Assembly: GCA_003116995.1 (NCBI GenBank) | Contig: BDSL01000149.1 | Location: 120,620-184,619 of the forward strand | DNA: 64,000 nucleotides | Direction: 5' to 3' | Origin: Yamagishiella unicocca | Lineage: Eukaryota > Chlorophyta > Chlorophyceae > Chlamydomonadales > Volvocaceae | Shown here: piece after piece, positions 1-9,388 of the stretch | Position numbering within the stretch: the stretch's first letter is position 1 | Layout: the number at the start of each line of letters is the position of its first letter | Notes under the pieces: model-generated | What the model was told of the DNA's origin: nothing | Databases searched by the model: none | What the model saw: only the letters and a program-made list of their open reading frames with translations | Program-made: the position numbers and the translations under genes

Positions 1-1439
1 TCTATTTCCATGGAAGCATCTGATGTTTCTTTCAAACCTTGTGGTATTCGTTGCTGCAACTGCGCCGATGTTTTTGACACATGTCTTTTCAAATGAGATG
101 CTGTGAATGTGACGAGATCGTAAAAGTCATCAGCATGCATTGTCAGGTCATCAGGCCATCCAATTGCACGCACAAGGTGACGAACATTCCAGAAATGGGT
201 GCGCCTAGGAAGCAATGATGTCATAACTCGCATGGGTGGCATCGCCCATGATGTAACGTGCTCAATCGTACATCCCAGCGGAATATTCACAAATCGGTAT
301 TTATCAAACTGGGGTCGCGGTCTGTTGACAAACAAACGGGGATATGAACTCTGGATGTCTAGCATTATTCGTGTGCCATCTTCTAAGATGAGCGCATCTG
401 GAGTCTTCTGGGTGACCACGAGTAATTTTGGAGAGGCTGCTGCACGTGAGGAGTTCGTAACATCGTTATTATTGCCATTATCATCATGGTAGATACGAAC
501 GCTGTCACCAACATGGACATTTTTGAGCTCCTCAAAATATTTTTGCACATTAAATTTCGGTAATACCATCATCGCATCATCGCCCCGAACCTTCATAGAT
601 CGTGAAAACATGACACCAATTTCCTGAACGGGCATCGGAGGAATCTTCGTGCGCACAAGCACATTGTAACCACGTAAAACACCATCGGAAGGGGAAACTC
701 CGGGTACAGACGAAGATGAAGAAGCTTGTTGTTGTTGTTGTTGTTGGTGGTGGCGGCCTCTAAAAGGAGCAACCAGGCGCTCAATATCCACCAATGTCTG
801 CAAAAATGGTCTGCCCGATCCTCGAATAGATTCCAGTCGTTTGAGATACACTATATCTGGCATGGATTGCAACTTGTTAACATTGCGCTCCGAGTCTGGC
901 GCGAATGTACCGGATCCTTCATGTTTCCTAGAGTTCACAATTGTTTGGCGACTTCTGTGTTTATGAGATTCAGTCACATCCCACGATACTACGCGCTTGG
1001 CGCTTAGGAGTGGGACTGGCTTAATTACATTCAAGGCAGCACGTCCAACGTACACATTGTTGGAGTCCATGGACTTCAGAAGTCGTAGGAGTGATCGTAC
1101 TGTGCTGATTCCTGACATCCTAGGCGAGACAATACGAGACGTATTCAAGAGCGACAGAAGCGCACCCTCTGCTAGCTCATCATTATCGTTAAAATCTGCA
1201 AGGGGTGAATCCGAAATGATTACATCTACCTCTGCCTCATCCAAGATTACCAACTCATCCCTCCCTTCCTTATTTTTGTCGTTGTCATCTTTGTCATCTT
1301 TGTCATATTTGTCATCTTTGTCATACACATTCTGAACGGCTCCAACTATATTACCAACACTATCACCATCGCTCTTCACAGCCCTTCTGGTCCTTGTAGG
1401 TTTCATAACTCGACTTTTGTTTGTGGCAGCCATCACCAT
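1..1439 (-). CDS. Unrecognised protein, C-terminus cut by window edge
   Basis: An open minus-strand frame runs from an ATG at 1439 (a second in-frame ATG at 1433) to the window edge without a stop, giving at least 479 residues. The N-terminal 80 residues are charged, with a short run of YDKDD-type repeats encoded near 1260-1325. A polyglutamine stretch followed by serines is encoded at 715-750. The C-terminal half is richer in aromatic and hydrophobic residues and looks folded, but I recognise no family in it. It shares orientation with the RPB3/11 gene ending about 110 bases upstream of its start. The short frames on the opposite strand here are shadows of it. It could be a structural or transcription-associated protein; nothing seen decides. 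Confidence 0.75.
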   Translation of the reverse strand, partial: MVMAATNKSRVMKPTRTRRAVKSDGDSVGNIVGAVQNVYDKDDKYDKDDKDDNDKNKEGRDELVILDEAEVDVIISDSPLADFNDNDELAEGALLSLLNTSRIVSPRMSGISTVRSLLRLLKSMDSNNVYVGRAALNVIKPVPLLSAKRVVSWDVTESHKHRSRQTIVNSRKHEGSGTFAPDSERNVNKLQSMPDIVYLKRLESIRGSGRPFLQTLVDIERLVAPFRGRHHQQQQQQQASSSSSVPGVSPSDGVLRGYNVLVRTKIPPMPVQEIGVMFSRSMKVRGDDAMMVLPKFNVQKYFEELKNVHVGDSVRIYHDDNGNNNDVTNSSRAAASPKLLVVTQKTPDALILEDGTRIMLDIQSSYPRLFVNRPRPQFDKYRFVNIPLGCTIEHVTSWAMPPMRVMTSLLPRRTHFWNVRHLVRAIGWPDDLTMHADDFYDLVTFTASHLKRHVSKTSAQLQQRIPQGLKETSDASMEI

Positions 1440-1549
1440 CGACGTAGATATTATCTCTCGACCTCTCTATTCTTGTGGGAGATTTACAAAATCTATAAAT
1501 TGGACACTTTACTCAGGACTCTAACTAATAATAACTAATAATCATGACT

Positions 1550-3196
1550 TTAGTAATCGGACATATCGGATGTATTTGCAAAACGCACTCGACGTCGTCG
1601 TGGCTTAGCGTCGGGTTTGACATCTGCTGCTGTGGCACCGGGCTGCACCACTGTATTATTTCCTAGATCAACAACAGCATCCGCTTCATTGTTGACATCC
1701 TCCTTGATATCCTCCTCCTTGATATCCTCCTCCTTGATATCCTCCTCCCTGATATCTTCCTCCCTGATATCCTCCTCCCTGATATCCTCCACCCTGATGT
1801 CTTCGTCGTCGTCATTGCTCTGCTGGTCTCCAGCAACAGCATTAACATTGACGTCGTCCATGACATTGTCAGCACCCACAGTTGCTATGGGTTGCTCGTC
1901 TGACACTCGTGCAAGACTGCCTGCCTTTTCGATATCGGGTCCACCAGTATCACCTGCATGTCGTGATAAGAACTCTTGGACATCTCGTATACCACTTGAT
2001 GATAATTTAGAGAAATGTATCCATTCCACAACAATGTCTTGAATATAATCGAAGATGCGATAGATGCAGCCTGATAAGAAGTTGGTTACTGATTGTTGCG
2101 CAGATGGCGTTGAGATGACCTTGGTTCGTATTATGATGCAGTCCTCCAATGGATGTGGTTGATTGTATCCAATGTACTCAAGCATTGTCTGTTTGTCGTC
2201 TGACATTGCACCCTCACGTATGTACATCTTGTACAGCATCGACTGCACAAGGTGGCCAAGGGTATGATCCTCTTTGGCGATGGTAAATTCATACATGTTG
2301 GGAACGCTTGAAAAGGAGCTCATGCAGACGGGTGCTGGCGAACCTGGGTCGTACTCTTTTGCAACCTTGATGTTATTTGCAAGCCGCTCCAATTTATCCA
2401 ACAAGCGTCGGAAGCCTTCAAACGCGAGGTATGTTGGGCGCAATCCGCACTCGGATCGGATAACAAAGTTGAAATCTACTGGATCGCCGTGCTCGTTGAG
2501 CTTGAAGTGTCGTTGGCGTCCCATCACATTGAAATCGTGTTTAAGGCGCTGGATTTCGTCCTCGTTGGCTCCCATCACCGCGGCATTAGATATTTCCATC
2601 TCTAGCGCCGCAGCCGCCTTGTCCTCATCGACTATGTTTCCAAATGCGCATTTGCTGGTCGGAATCCAGCGTGCATGTTCACGCCCTGCGCCTACACGAA
2701 GGCGACATCTGATGTTCACCTCCTCTGTAGGTCTCAATGGCACGATGAGGATGTAATCTTTTGTGTGCGAGTCTATTGGGAAGAGCCGCTCCACCTCTTC
2801 TCGACTGAGCTCCTGTCCGTTTCTTGTGCCGGTAAAATCCCTTGATGTCACATTGAGGGGGACGATTCCATCATTTTTAACACGGAGGAAGAATTCGTAT
2901 GTGCTCAATTGGCTATCCAAAACAATGTCCAGAAACTCATTTTCATTGAAGTGAATTGGTATCAGGGAAATACGCTCTGCCAAGAATTCGTTATGCAGTA
3001 CAGTTGTATTGACATTCATCTCGATTGTGTTCTCAAGACTGCTACTATTGCCGTGGCCCATCGAAAAGCATGCGGTTCGGACATCAGCGAGGATAGCCCT
3101 GCGCAATCCATTGACAACTGAAAGGTCGATGCCATGAATCTCAAAGCTTGCGTAATTCCCTCTATCTGAAAGGTTGGAGAATCTATGCGTCGTCAT
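1550..3196 (-). CDS. RNA polymerase subunit RPB3/RPB11 fusion
   Basis: A 548-residue protein that joins the two alpha-like assembly subunits of RNA polymerase II in one chain. Residues about 15-45 carry the RPB3/alpha dimerisation motif (HGIDLSVVNGLRRAIL). Residues about 300-325 carry the RPB11 hallmark EDHTLGHLVQ. Fused RPB3-RPB11 subunits are known from African swine fever virus and relatives, so this fits an NCLDV RNA polymerase. The C-terminal 130 residues are an acidic, disordered tail containing about nine copies of a five-residue IREED/IKEED unit (encoded around 1690-1800), then a basic end. It would nucleate assembly of the viral polymerase; the large subunits are not in this window. 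It is divergently arranged with the glutaredoxin-like gene at 3367. Confidence 0.93.
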   Translation of the reverse strand: MTTHRFSNLSDRGNYASFEIHGIDLSVVNGLRRAILADVRTACFSMGHGNSSSLENTIEMNVNTTVLHNEFLAERISLIPIHFNENEFLDIVLDSQLSTYEFFLRVKNDGIVPLNVTSRDFTGTRNGQELSREEVERLFPIDSHTKDYILIVPLRPTEEVNIRCRLRVGAGREHARWIPTSKCAFGNIVDEDKAAAALEMEISNAAVMGANEDEIQRLKHDFNVMGRQRHFKLNEHGDPVDFNFVIRSECGLRPTYLAFEGFRRLLDKLERLANNIKVAKEYDPGSPAPVCMSSFSSVPNMYEFTIAKEDHTLGHLVQSMLYKMYIREGAMSDDKQTMLEYIGYNQPHPLEDCIIIRTKVISTPSAQQSVTNFLSGCIYRIFDYIQDIVVEWIHFSKLSSSGIRDVQEFLSRHAGDTGGPDIEKAGSLARVSDEQPIATVGADNVMDDVNVNAVAGDQQSNDDDEDIRVEDIREEDIREEDIREEDIKEEDIKEEDIKEDVNNEADAVVDLGNNTVVQPGATAADVKPDAKPRRRRVRFANTSDMSDY

Positions 3197-3366
3197 CTTC
3201 GTTTGTGAAATTGGAGCGATGAAATTGGAGTTCTAACTCATGGCGTGCATTATTTTTATGCTGTGCACGCGTTTTTATGCTGCGCACGCGTTTAGCTGCC
3301 ACAACTTTAAACTCCCCACTTAACAATCTTGACATTTTACCCCAGTATTTTCCTAGTTTACACGAC

Positions 3367-4377
3367 ATGGCAGCCGCAGCCACGCATCACCAATACGCTC
3401 CGCAGTATTACAACAACCAGCAACAGCAACAGCCATATAACGTGTCCGGCTATTCCCAGGGTCCAAGTCAGAGCCAGAGCCAGAGTCAGAGTCAGAGCCA
3501 GAGTCAGAGCCAGAAGAATCGTACGCGGCACGTGCTGTATTACAGCAACCATTGCCAATACTCTAAAAATGCGTATGTATATATTATCGACAACAACCTA
3601 CAGAGTCTCTTCTATGCCGTCTGTGTCGACAATGGAAAAGGCGAGATTCCATCCTTTGTCGCATGTGTCCCGACCATAATGACATCGGACAAACGGATCC
3701 TCATCGATGACAATGTCAAGGAGTTCCTCCAGGGATTCAAACGCAGCAGCCCTCCTACAAGTGCAAGCCCATATAGCACCCCACCACCACTGCCATATCA
3801 GGGAGCATCGCTGCCACAGCAGCCACGAAACTATCAACAACCCGATAAATACTATCAGCCAACACAATCCAGCTCACATAATCCACAGTCACACAATCCA
3901 CAACAATTCTATCAGCAACAACCCAATCAACAACTCAATCAACAACTCAATCAACAACTCAACAATCAACAATTCAGTAATCAACAACACAGTCAACAAA
4001 ACAGTCAGCAGCAACAGTCGTCTACAAATAATGACATTGGTCTTCCTGGAGCACCACAGACGAGGGGGTGGTATTCAGATCCGTTTGCTGTCCTTGACAC
4101 GTGCACCAATGAGCTAGATACCAATGACCACCATATGTTCTGCTCAGCCGGTGGTGGTGGTCAGATCTGTTCAGTTCAAGCAGATCAGCAACTCCTACCT
4201 CAGCATCAGAACCAGGCTCCTAGCCAAATACCAACTGAACAGGTTAATAACGGAAGTCGCATGGACGAGAAGGAAATGGAACAATACAAGGCAGCCCGTG
4301 CACTCGATGACCAACGATTCAGGCAAAGCAGTCCGAACATGATGGCACTGCCGCCACAGATACAGCACCGTGGTTGA
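3367..4377 (+). CDS. Glutaredoxin/thioredoxin-fold protein with Q/N-rich tail
   Basis: I chose the ATG at 3367 (MAAAATHHQY), because the upstream in-frame stretch from 3277 reads like a promoter/leader shared with the divergent RPB3/11 gene. Residues about 15-50 are Q/S rich (a QS repeat at 3470-3515). Residues about 52-130 form a small thioredoxin-like domain: a beta strand (HVLYYSN) followed by HCQYS, a single-cysteine CxxS pattern like monothiol glutaredoxins. The remainder is dominated by Q, N and P with QQLNQQLN repeats (3920-3990) and is probably disordered. Small thiol-redox domains occur in many NCLDV virion proteins, so a virion or redox role is possible; the fold call is moderate and the function unknown. 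Confidence 0.7.
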   Translation: MAAAATHHQYAPQYYNNQQQQQPYNVSGYSQGPSQSQSQSQSQSQSQSQKNRTRHVLYYSNHCQYSKNAYVYIIDNNLQSLFYAVCVDNGKGEIPSFVACVPTIMTSDKRILIDDNVKEFLQGFKRSSPPTSASPYSTPPPLPYQGASLPQQPRNYQQPDKYYQPTQSSSHNPQSHNPQQFYQQQPNQQLNQQLNQQLNNQQFSNQQHSQQNSQQQQSSTNNDIGLPGAPQTRGWYSDPFAVLDTCTNELDTNDHHMFCSAGGGGQICSVQADQQLLPQHQNQAPSQIPTEQVNNGSRMDEKEMEQYKAARALDDQRFRQSSPNMMALPPQIQHRG

Positions 4378-4512
4378 TATTTTTGATATTTTTGATATTT
4401 ATTTGATATTTATTAGTGAGGAACTCATCAAGGTACTTGGAAATAGTATAAACTCTAGATCCTACCACATATTATTAGAGACGACACACACTTATTCAAC
4501 GGTATAGGGAAA

Positions 4513-4929
4513 ATGGCCTCTGTTGTGAACGATGCCATGTCAAATATCGATGACATGTATTTGACATTCAACACCACACTATTAGATTTCATGAAGGATC
4601 TCTCACAAAGCTACGCACATATTGAGACTTTCAAAAAGGCATGGAATGTTGTGAATCTATTAACCTCGATGAACCCCAGGAGTGTGCAACCACTTTTTGA
4701 CAGAAACATGTCACACTACTCAAAAAGTATTATCGCACGTGATGAATCATTCTTCCTTGAGAAAGATTACACATCCGAGTTGTCTAGCACGGGAGAGTCA
4801 GTCGACCTAGTACACATGGTAAAATCAATTTGGACGACCTCGATGACACAGGATGATAAGAACCATGTATGGGAGTACCTTGGAATTTTGGTATCGCTAA
4901 ACCATAGCATAAAAAGGCTAAACTCCTAG
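4513..4929 (+). CDS. Small helical protein, unknown
   Basis: A 138-residue protein starting at a clear ATG at 4513. The sequence looks all-helical, without membrane segments. Its C-terminal stretch (DDKNHVWEYLGILVSLNHSI) has the pattern of an acid/charged turn followed by W-x-Y-L-x-x-L, which I associate with short hypothetical proteins of giant viruses, but I cannot name the family. It is followed by a 633-base gap holding mobile-element remnants. No catalytic motif is visible. Confidence 0.7.
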   Translation: MASVVNDAMSNIDDMYLTFNTTLLDFMKDLSQSYAHIETFKKAWNVVNLLTSMNPRSVQPLFDRNMSHYSKSIIARDESFFLEKDYTSELSSTGESVDLVHMVKSIWTTSMTQDDKNHVWEYLGILVSLNHSIKRLNS

Positions 4930-5072
4930 TTCCGTTGTTTTCCGTTGTACGAATTTTGATAGTGCCGATTCTTTTTTCTGACTCAGAACAGACATCCATG
5001 GAGACGACATACATGACTGCAACTACCACCACAGCGCCGTAGGTTTCTCACAACCAACATGTTCACCGTACG

Positions 5073-5172
5073 GTGCGTTGGCACCGTAATTGAATTACGC
5101 AGAAAATGGTATAACCAGGAAAAAAATGGTCTATGTCCTTTTTGGCGTAATGCAATTACGGTGCCAACGCTG
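5073..5172. mobile_element. Family-2 MITE, full copy with inverted repeats
   Basis: A 100-bp inverted-repeat element. The right end read inward is CAGCGTTGGCACCGTAATTG, and the left end matches it from 5076 on (CGTTGGCACCGTAATTG) with degenerate first bases. The arms continue into GAATTACGC / GCGTAATGC. The middle is about 45 bp and non-coding. The outer bases CAGCG match family 1 and the hAT consensus. I see no target duplication, so the copy is probably old. Confidence 0.75.
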
Positions 5173-5250
5173 CCTTTTCTATTACACAGAATTCATCAAG
5201 ATGTTTCTAACTCCACCGTTTGTCGATGACGAATTTAGAATGCGCAGCAA

Positions 5251-5280
5251 GTATCTTGTAGTATCTTGTAGTATCTTGTA
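5251..5280. repeat. Three tandem 10-mers
   Basis: Three exact head-to-tail copies of GTATCTTGTA abut the broken end of the truncated element at 5281. Confidence 0.95.
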
Positions 5281-5330
5281 GTTTGTTTTACAAAGTGATT
5301 CATGGGTGGATTATTACGGGCACAACGCTG
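5281..5330. mobile_element. Family-1 MITE, right half only
   Basis: Matches the right 50 bp of the family-1 element as oriented at 24750, ending CGGGCACAACGCTG. The left half is missing and replaced by the tandem 10-mers. Confidence 0.85.
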
Positions 5331-5562
5331 GGAGAGAGAGAGAGTGAGAGAGAGAGATGGAGTTGTATAGGGTTCAGGAGAGATCTACCCCCCCTGGAGT
5401 ATGTGTGTCGTACCATTCTGTCGTATACTTTTTTTTAATACAAATACTTCAGGACAGTGAAGGACAGTGGAAACAGAGGCCACTTTAATTTGCGCACATT
5501 GCTCGGTCAGTACACAGAACGTAGAGGTGCGCATCATCAGAGCGCAGGGAAGGAGAGGACAC

Positions 5563-7562
5563 ATGTGTGACAGCAACTCGCCCACCGCAAGGTCCACCCA
5601 AGCGGACAGGTGAGGGGTATACAAAAACAGATCGAGGTCATCAGATCGGTCATCAGATCGGTCGTCAGATCGAGGTCACCAGAACTGATCTTTTTTTCGT
5701 AATTCACGCACAAACGCAGGCCGTTGGACATCCTTAAATTGCCACCGGAAATCATCGAGATCATCGACCGATGTGCCCCCTTGCGACTGCCAGTACTCTG
5801 CAAGCATTTTGCAGCCCTGCGGCGGCAACCCAAAGGTAGTCCCATCAGCCTCGGGCAGCCTGTAGAGCGGTGGCTGCTCAAGGCCGCCCCCGTGGATACC
5901 TGGTCGCGGGAGAGGCGCATGGAGGCGCTGCGCTTAGCTGCGAGGTCCGGAGACATTGTGTACCTCAAAGACATGCTCAACATCGTGGGTGTCGTACCGG
6001 ACTCCTCTGTGATCGCCGCCGCTGCAGAGACCGACACCTTCTCGGCCGCCTACGAAGTGCTGGTCCTCCTTGAGACGCACACAGACCCGCTGCGCATGTC
6101 CACACAGAGCTTCATGCTTGCCAAAGCGATCCGGGCGGCTGCGAGAGAGGGCAATATGGACGCATTTATGGCCATGATCCGAGACAACGGTGTGACGTGC
6201 TCCATACAGGAACCATCCTGTATCGTCGAGATCGCGATGCTTAATGGGCACGTCGACTTCGCGGGGAAAATATTGCTGTTCCTGAATGGTCCCTATGGTG
6301 TCCGGTCCAACGTCAATATACCGCAGCACGACGTAAATGAGTGGCTGTTTGCCAGCTCACTCACGGTAACGCAGCTCATGGAGCTCATGGGGGAGCCCTT
6401 TGAAGACCCCGCTGCAGCGGCACTGTGGTTGGTACGGGAGATGGATATAGACAACGCTATGGAGGTCGCAGTTTGCAGTGATTCGTCCGACTGGGAGATC
6501 AAGTTCGACGCTGCCCTGTCGGTCGCAAACCAACAAGACATTGCATTCGCCATGATGGAATACGGCGCGCTGCCCATTGCAGCTGCCATGACCGATGGTG
6601 CAGCGCGCGTGCAGCGTCTCTTGTCACTCGGATGCCATGAAGGAAGTTTAGAAGCCATTGTCACTGCTGCCCAAGCGTGTCGGTGGCCCACACTGCGGCT
6701 CCTGATAGACAGACCCGAGATGGCTGAATGGAGTGGCATGGACTGTAGAATCGCCAGCGCTGCCGCCGCTGCAAGTGGTCACGTGGATATCCTACAGAAC
6801 CTGCTGGACTACGCCGAGTCCAAGACGATGACTGTGTGGTCCACTCGGAGCACCGCCGACATGGACGAGTTTTACCTAAGTAGCGTCTATCACACACGCT
6901 CTCCACGATCTCCCTTGACGTTCGGCTCAGGCTGCGCGCTGTTGGCGGCAGCGGGGCAGGGACGACGCGAGGCCTTCAGGTGGCTGATGCTGGCTGCCGC
7001 GGATCATGCGGGCATGTACGCTATTCCAGAGGAGGCGGACGGCCTGATCCACAGCGCGATCAGCGGGGGCGACGCTGTCATCATCGCGGACGTGTGCGCC
7101 ATGTACGCGTCTCGGGGGTGGCGCTTGCCACCCGGCTGCGTCGGCGATGCGATACAGGCCGGTTGCGTGGCCACCGTGCGGCACTTGCTGGCCGTGGGCG
7201 CCAGCTTCGAGCCTGGTATCTGGATCAGCGCGGTATTGCACGGCGACCTGCTGATGCTGCGCGCGTTGCGCGACACGCCAGTGGGCGCCGGATGGCACAC
7301 TGCAAAGGGGGGGCTGGAGCACCTCAAGGCAGACCTGGGAGAGTACAACCTGGCCGCAGTGAGCTGGATGGTAACCGAAGGTGGCCTTGGCTCCGCTGCG
7401 ACCACCGAGGATTGGGCAGCGGCACTTCCTGTCTTCAGACGGCTCGCTTGCCTCGACTCACCCAACCAGAATGACAAGCTGCTGCAGAAGCACCGTGAGA
7501 AGGCGTTCCAACTCCTTTCGGACGCAGCGATGCGGGTTGCGGCTGCGCTGCAAAACTCATAA
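5563..7562 (+). CDS. F-box-like/ankyrin-repeat protein, spliced (5563..5609, 5720..7562)
   Basis: The long frame from 5720 has no ATG before its 67th codon, but a 47-nt exon starting at ATG 5563 ends at CAG|GTGAGG (5609/5610). The intron closes at CGCAG (5719) after a T-rich tract, and joining restores an arginine codon and an in-frame protein of about 629 residues. The N-terminus resembles an F-box (LPPEIIEIIDRCAPLRLP). The rest contains degenerate ankyrin-type helices (LRLAARSGD, IRAAAREGN, AAAASGHVDILQ, LAAAGQGRREAF, AIQAGCVATVRHLLAVGA). F-box/ankyrin proteins of giant viruses are thought to redirect host ubiquitin ligases; that role here is inferred. The gene is visibly GC-richer than its neighbours, suggesting transfer. 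Confidence 0.85.
5610..5719 (+). other. Spliceosomal intron (110 nt) in F-box/ankyrin gene
   Basis: Donor GTGAGG after CAG, acceptor ACGCAG preceded by a run of seven T. Phase 2. It contains three tandem copies of a CATCAGATCGGT-like unit. Confidence 0.8.
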
Positions 7563-8106
7563 GTCGAGTTTTTGTTGTCGTGTTTATTGTGTATGTGATA
7601 GTGGCGCTGATCTGACCTGTGTCTCTTGTTATAGGGAAGCACAAGAAAGAGCTGCACTAGTCGGTGTCACTGAAATGTGTCATTAAGATGGATAGTATAT
7701 TATTATTAGTATTAGTGTCTTCGGTATCGGTATAGTAGTTGAGAGAATCTAGAGAATTTAGATAACTTAGGGTCGAGGTAATGAGTCGAGATGATGGATG
7801 AGTCGAGATGATGAGTCGAGATGATGGATGAGTCGAGGTAATGAGTCGAGATGATGAGTCGAGATGATGAGTCGAGATGATGAGTTTATAGCTGAGATGT
7901 CACTGACTCTAAAATGCACCATTAAACACTATACATACCGCAAAAAATATATATACGTGTCCCTGTAATGAATCTCTATTGACTTTGAATATCTCTAAGA
8001 ATACGAATAATATTGCAAACGCAGTGAAAAAATGTAGTAAAAAAGACTTAAGTCTCTGCCCGATTGCACTGATGTATCTCCTGAAACAAAAACACAAATT
8101 ACCACT
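7563..8106. other. Intergenic, tandem repeats, no gene
   Basis: No supported gene. About 7775-7882 is a tandem array of GAGTCGAGATGAT-type units (12-16 bp, some with inserted GGATGA or GTAAT). The remainder up to the ATG at 8107 is AT-rich and probably holds the promoter of the next gene. Confidence 0.7.
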
Positions 8107-9102
8107 ATGCCCGTTGATACAATTAACACCCCAGAGACTACTACAGCAGTAGGTTCGCAGATGGAGGTTGCCACTTCCAAGCTTGTGTTTTCATACAACT
8201 CATTCTTCTCAGACTTCTTGAAGCTCGCAAAGACGATCAGCCCCAGCGCAAAAACAAACATCAAACTACATTACCGCTCCATCAACAGACGTGACCCGGC
8301 ACACATTATATTTGGATGTGATAACCTACCCGTGCACCTCCTTGCCAAACCCAGGGCGAGTCTGACCGATGATGAAGTCGACGATGTAAACATGGCTTTC
8401 ATAGCAAAGGGACTGACCCTTGGGGAAATCATGGGTTGCGAAGATAAGGTTACACGCACAAAATTGCTGCAAGATGTCTACATGCTGTCTGCACTGGCGC
8501 GACTATATGATGGTATGGGTTCGGACAGCGTAGAGAGCCCAGAGCCACTTTTGCAAATCATTCTGGGCATCCAGTCAGCCGGGAAGCATCCTGGGCTAGA
8601 CAAGGAGATCATGACCATCCATGACAGCGTTATTCGCGGCCTCCTTGAAGGCTTGAGTGATCTGCACGCTGAAGATGCTGAGAACACCAAGCAACAACAG
8701 CAAGAGTCATCACAGAATGGTGGGGCCCCCAATGCCCCTGACATTGTTAACGCATTTTCGGGTCTTGAAAAAACGAAGATGGGTGCGCTTTTGCAGGAAA
8801 TTGCGCAGGAGATCGACATTTCCTCTCTAGATACCGATCCTGAAAACCTCCTAAACTTTGCAAACCTCACAGACCCAAAATCATTCCTCTCAACGACTAT
8901 CAGCAAGTTCGGATCAAAACTTACCTCGAAAATGGAGAGTGGAGAGCTCAATAAGGAAGAGATACTGTCTGATGCAATGAACCTTTTTAAGAATATGGGA
9001 ATGCCTGGATTGGGGGGAGGAGCACAGGGTGCTGATTTCCTAAAAAACCTAGATTTTAGCGCATTGCAGAACTTGGGCAAGCAGTTATCTAAGAAACAGT
9101 AA
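8107..9102 (+). CDS. Unknown soluble protein with Gly/Met-rich C-terminus
   Basis: 331 residues from a clear ATG at 8107. The N-terminal 190 residues are mixed helix/strand. Residues about 195-215 are a Q/N/G-rich linker (KQQQQESSQNGG). The C-terminal part is helical and ends with glycine/methionine-rich helix connectors (LFKNMGMPGLGGGAQGAD) that recall flexible chaperone-like tails. No catalytic motif or membrane segment is visible. Codon use and composition match the neighbours. It may belong to a conserved giant-virus hypothetical family, but I cannot name it. Confidence 0.75.
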   Translation: MPVDTINTPETTTAVGSQMEVATSKLVFSYNSFFSDFLKLAKTISPSAKTNIKLHYRSINRRDPAHIIFGCDNLPVHLLAKPRASLTDDEVDDVNMAFIAKGLTLGEIMGCEDKVTRTKLLQDVYMLSALARLYDGMGSDSVESPEPLLQIILGIQSAGKHPGLDKEIMTIHDSVIRGLLEGLSDLHAEDAENTKQQQQESSQNGGAPNAPDIVNAFSGLEKTKMGALLQEIAQEIDISSLDTDPENLLNFANLTDPKSFLSTTISKFGSKLTSKMESGELNKEEILSDAMNLFKNMGMPGLGGGAQGADFLKNLDFSALQNLGKQLSKKQ

Positions 9103-9195
9103 ACAAACAATTAATGTTAGGGCGATATGTGCCGGAAACTCAATAGATAGGGCGAGGAGCGCCAACTCAAGGGTCTCATGGATATTGGCAGATTG

Positions 9196-9306
9196 AAACT
9201 CGAAACTCGAAACTCGAAACTCAAACTCAAAACTCGAAACTCGAAACTCGAAACTCGAAACTCAAAACTCAAAACTCGAAACTCGAAACTCGAAACTCGA
9301 AACTCA
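9196..9306. repeat. Tandem 7-mer array
   Basis: An array of the 7-mer AACTCGA with occasional AACTCAA variants, between two convergent genes (stops at 9100 and 9389). The irregular substitutions are those of a slippage-generated minisatellite. Confidence 0.9.
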
Positions 9307-9388
9307 AGGGTATTGGCAGATTGAAACCCGAAACTTGAACTTAACTCATTATTTCAGTGAGTCTCAGTGCGTCTCAGATACGAGGCGT

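Larger units (their letters stand above)
4930..5562. other. Intergenic region with mobile-element remnants
   Basis: No gene is supported. It holds a full second-family inverted-repeat element (5073-5172), three tandem copies of the 10-mer GTATCTTGTA (5251-5280), the right half of a first-family element (5281-5330), and a GA-rich microsatellite (5330-5357). The short frames here have no recognisable product. Confidence 0.7.

Noticed and set aside
5724..7562. F-box/ankyrin gene starting at TTG 5724
   Set aside because: An in-phase upstream exon with good splice signals and an ATG explains the start better.
5934..7657. Several long minus-strand frames opposite the F-box/ankyrin gene
   Set aside because: GC-rich coding DNA leaves antisense frames open; they have no domain pattern.
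9196..9306. CRISPR-like array
   Set aside because: The units are a contiguous 7-mer without spacers, a minisatellite.
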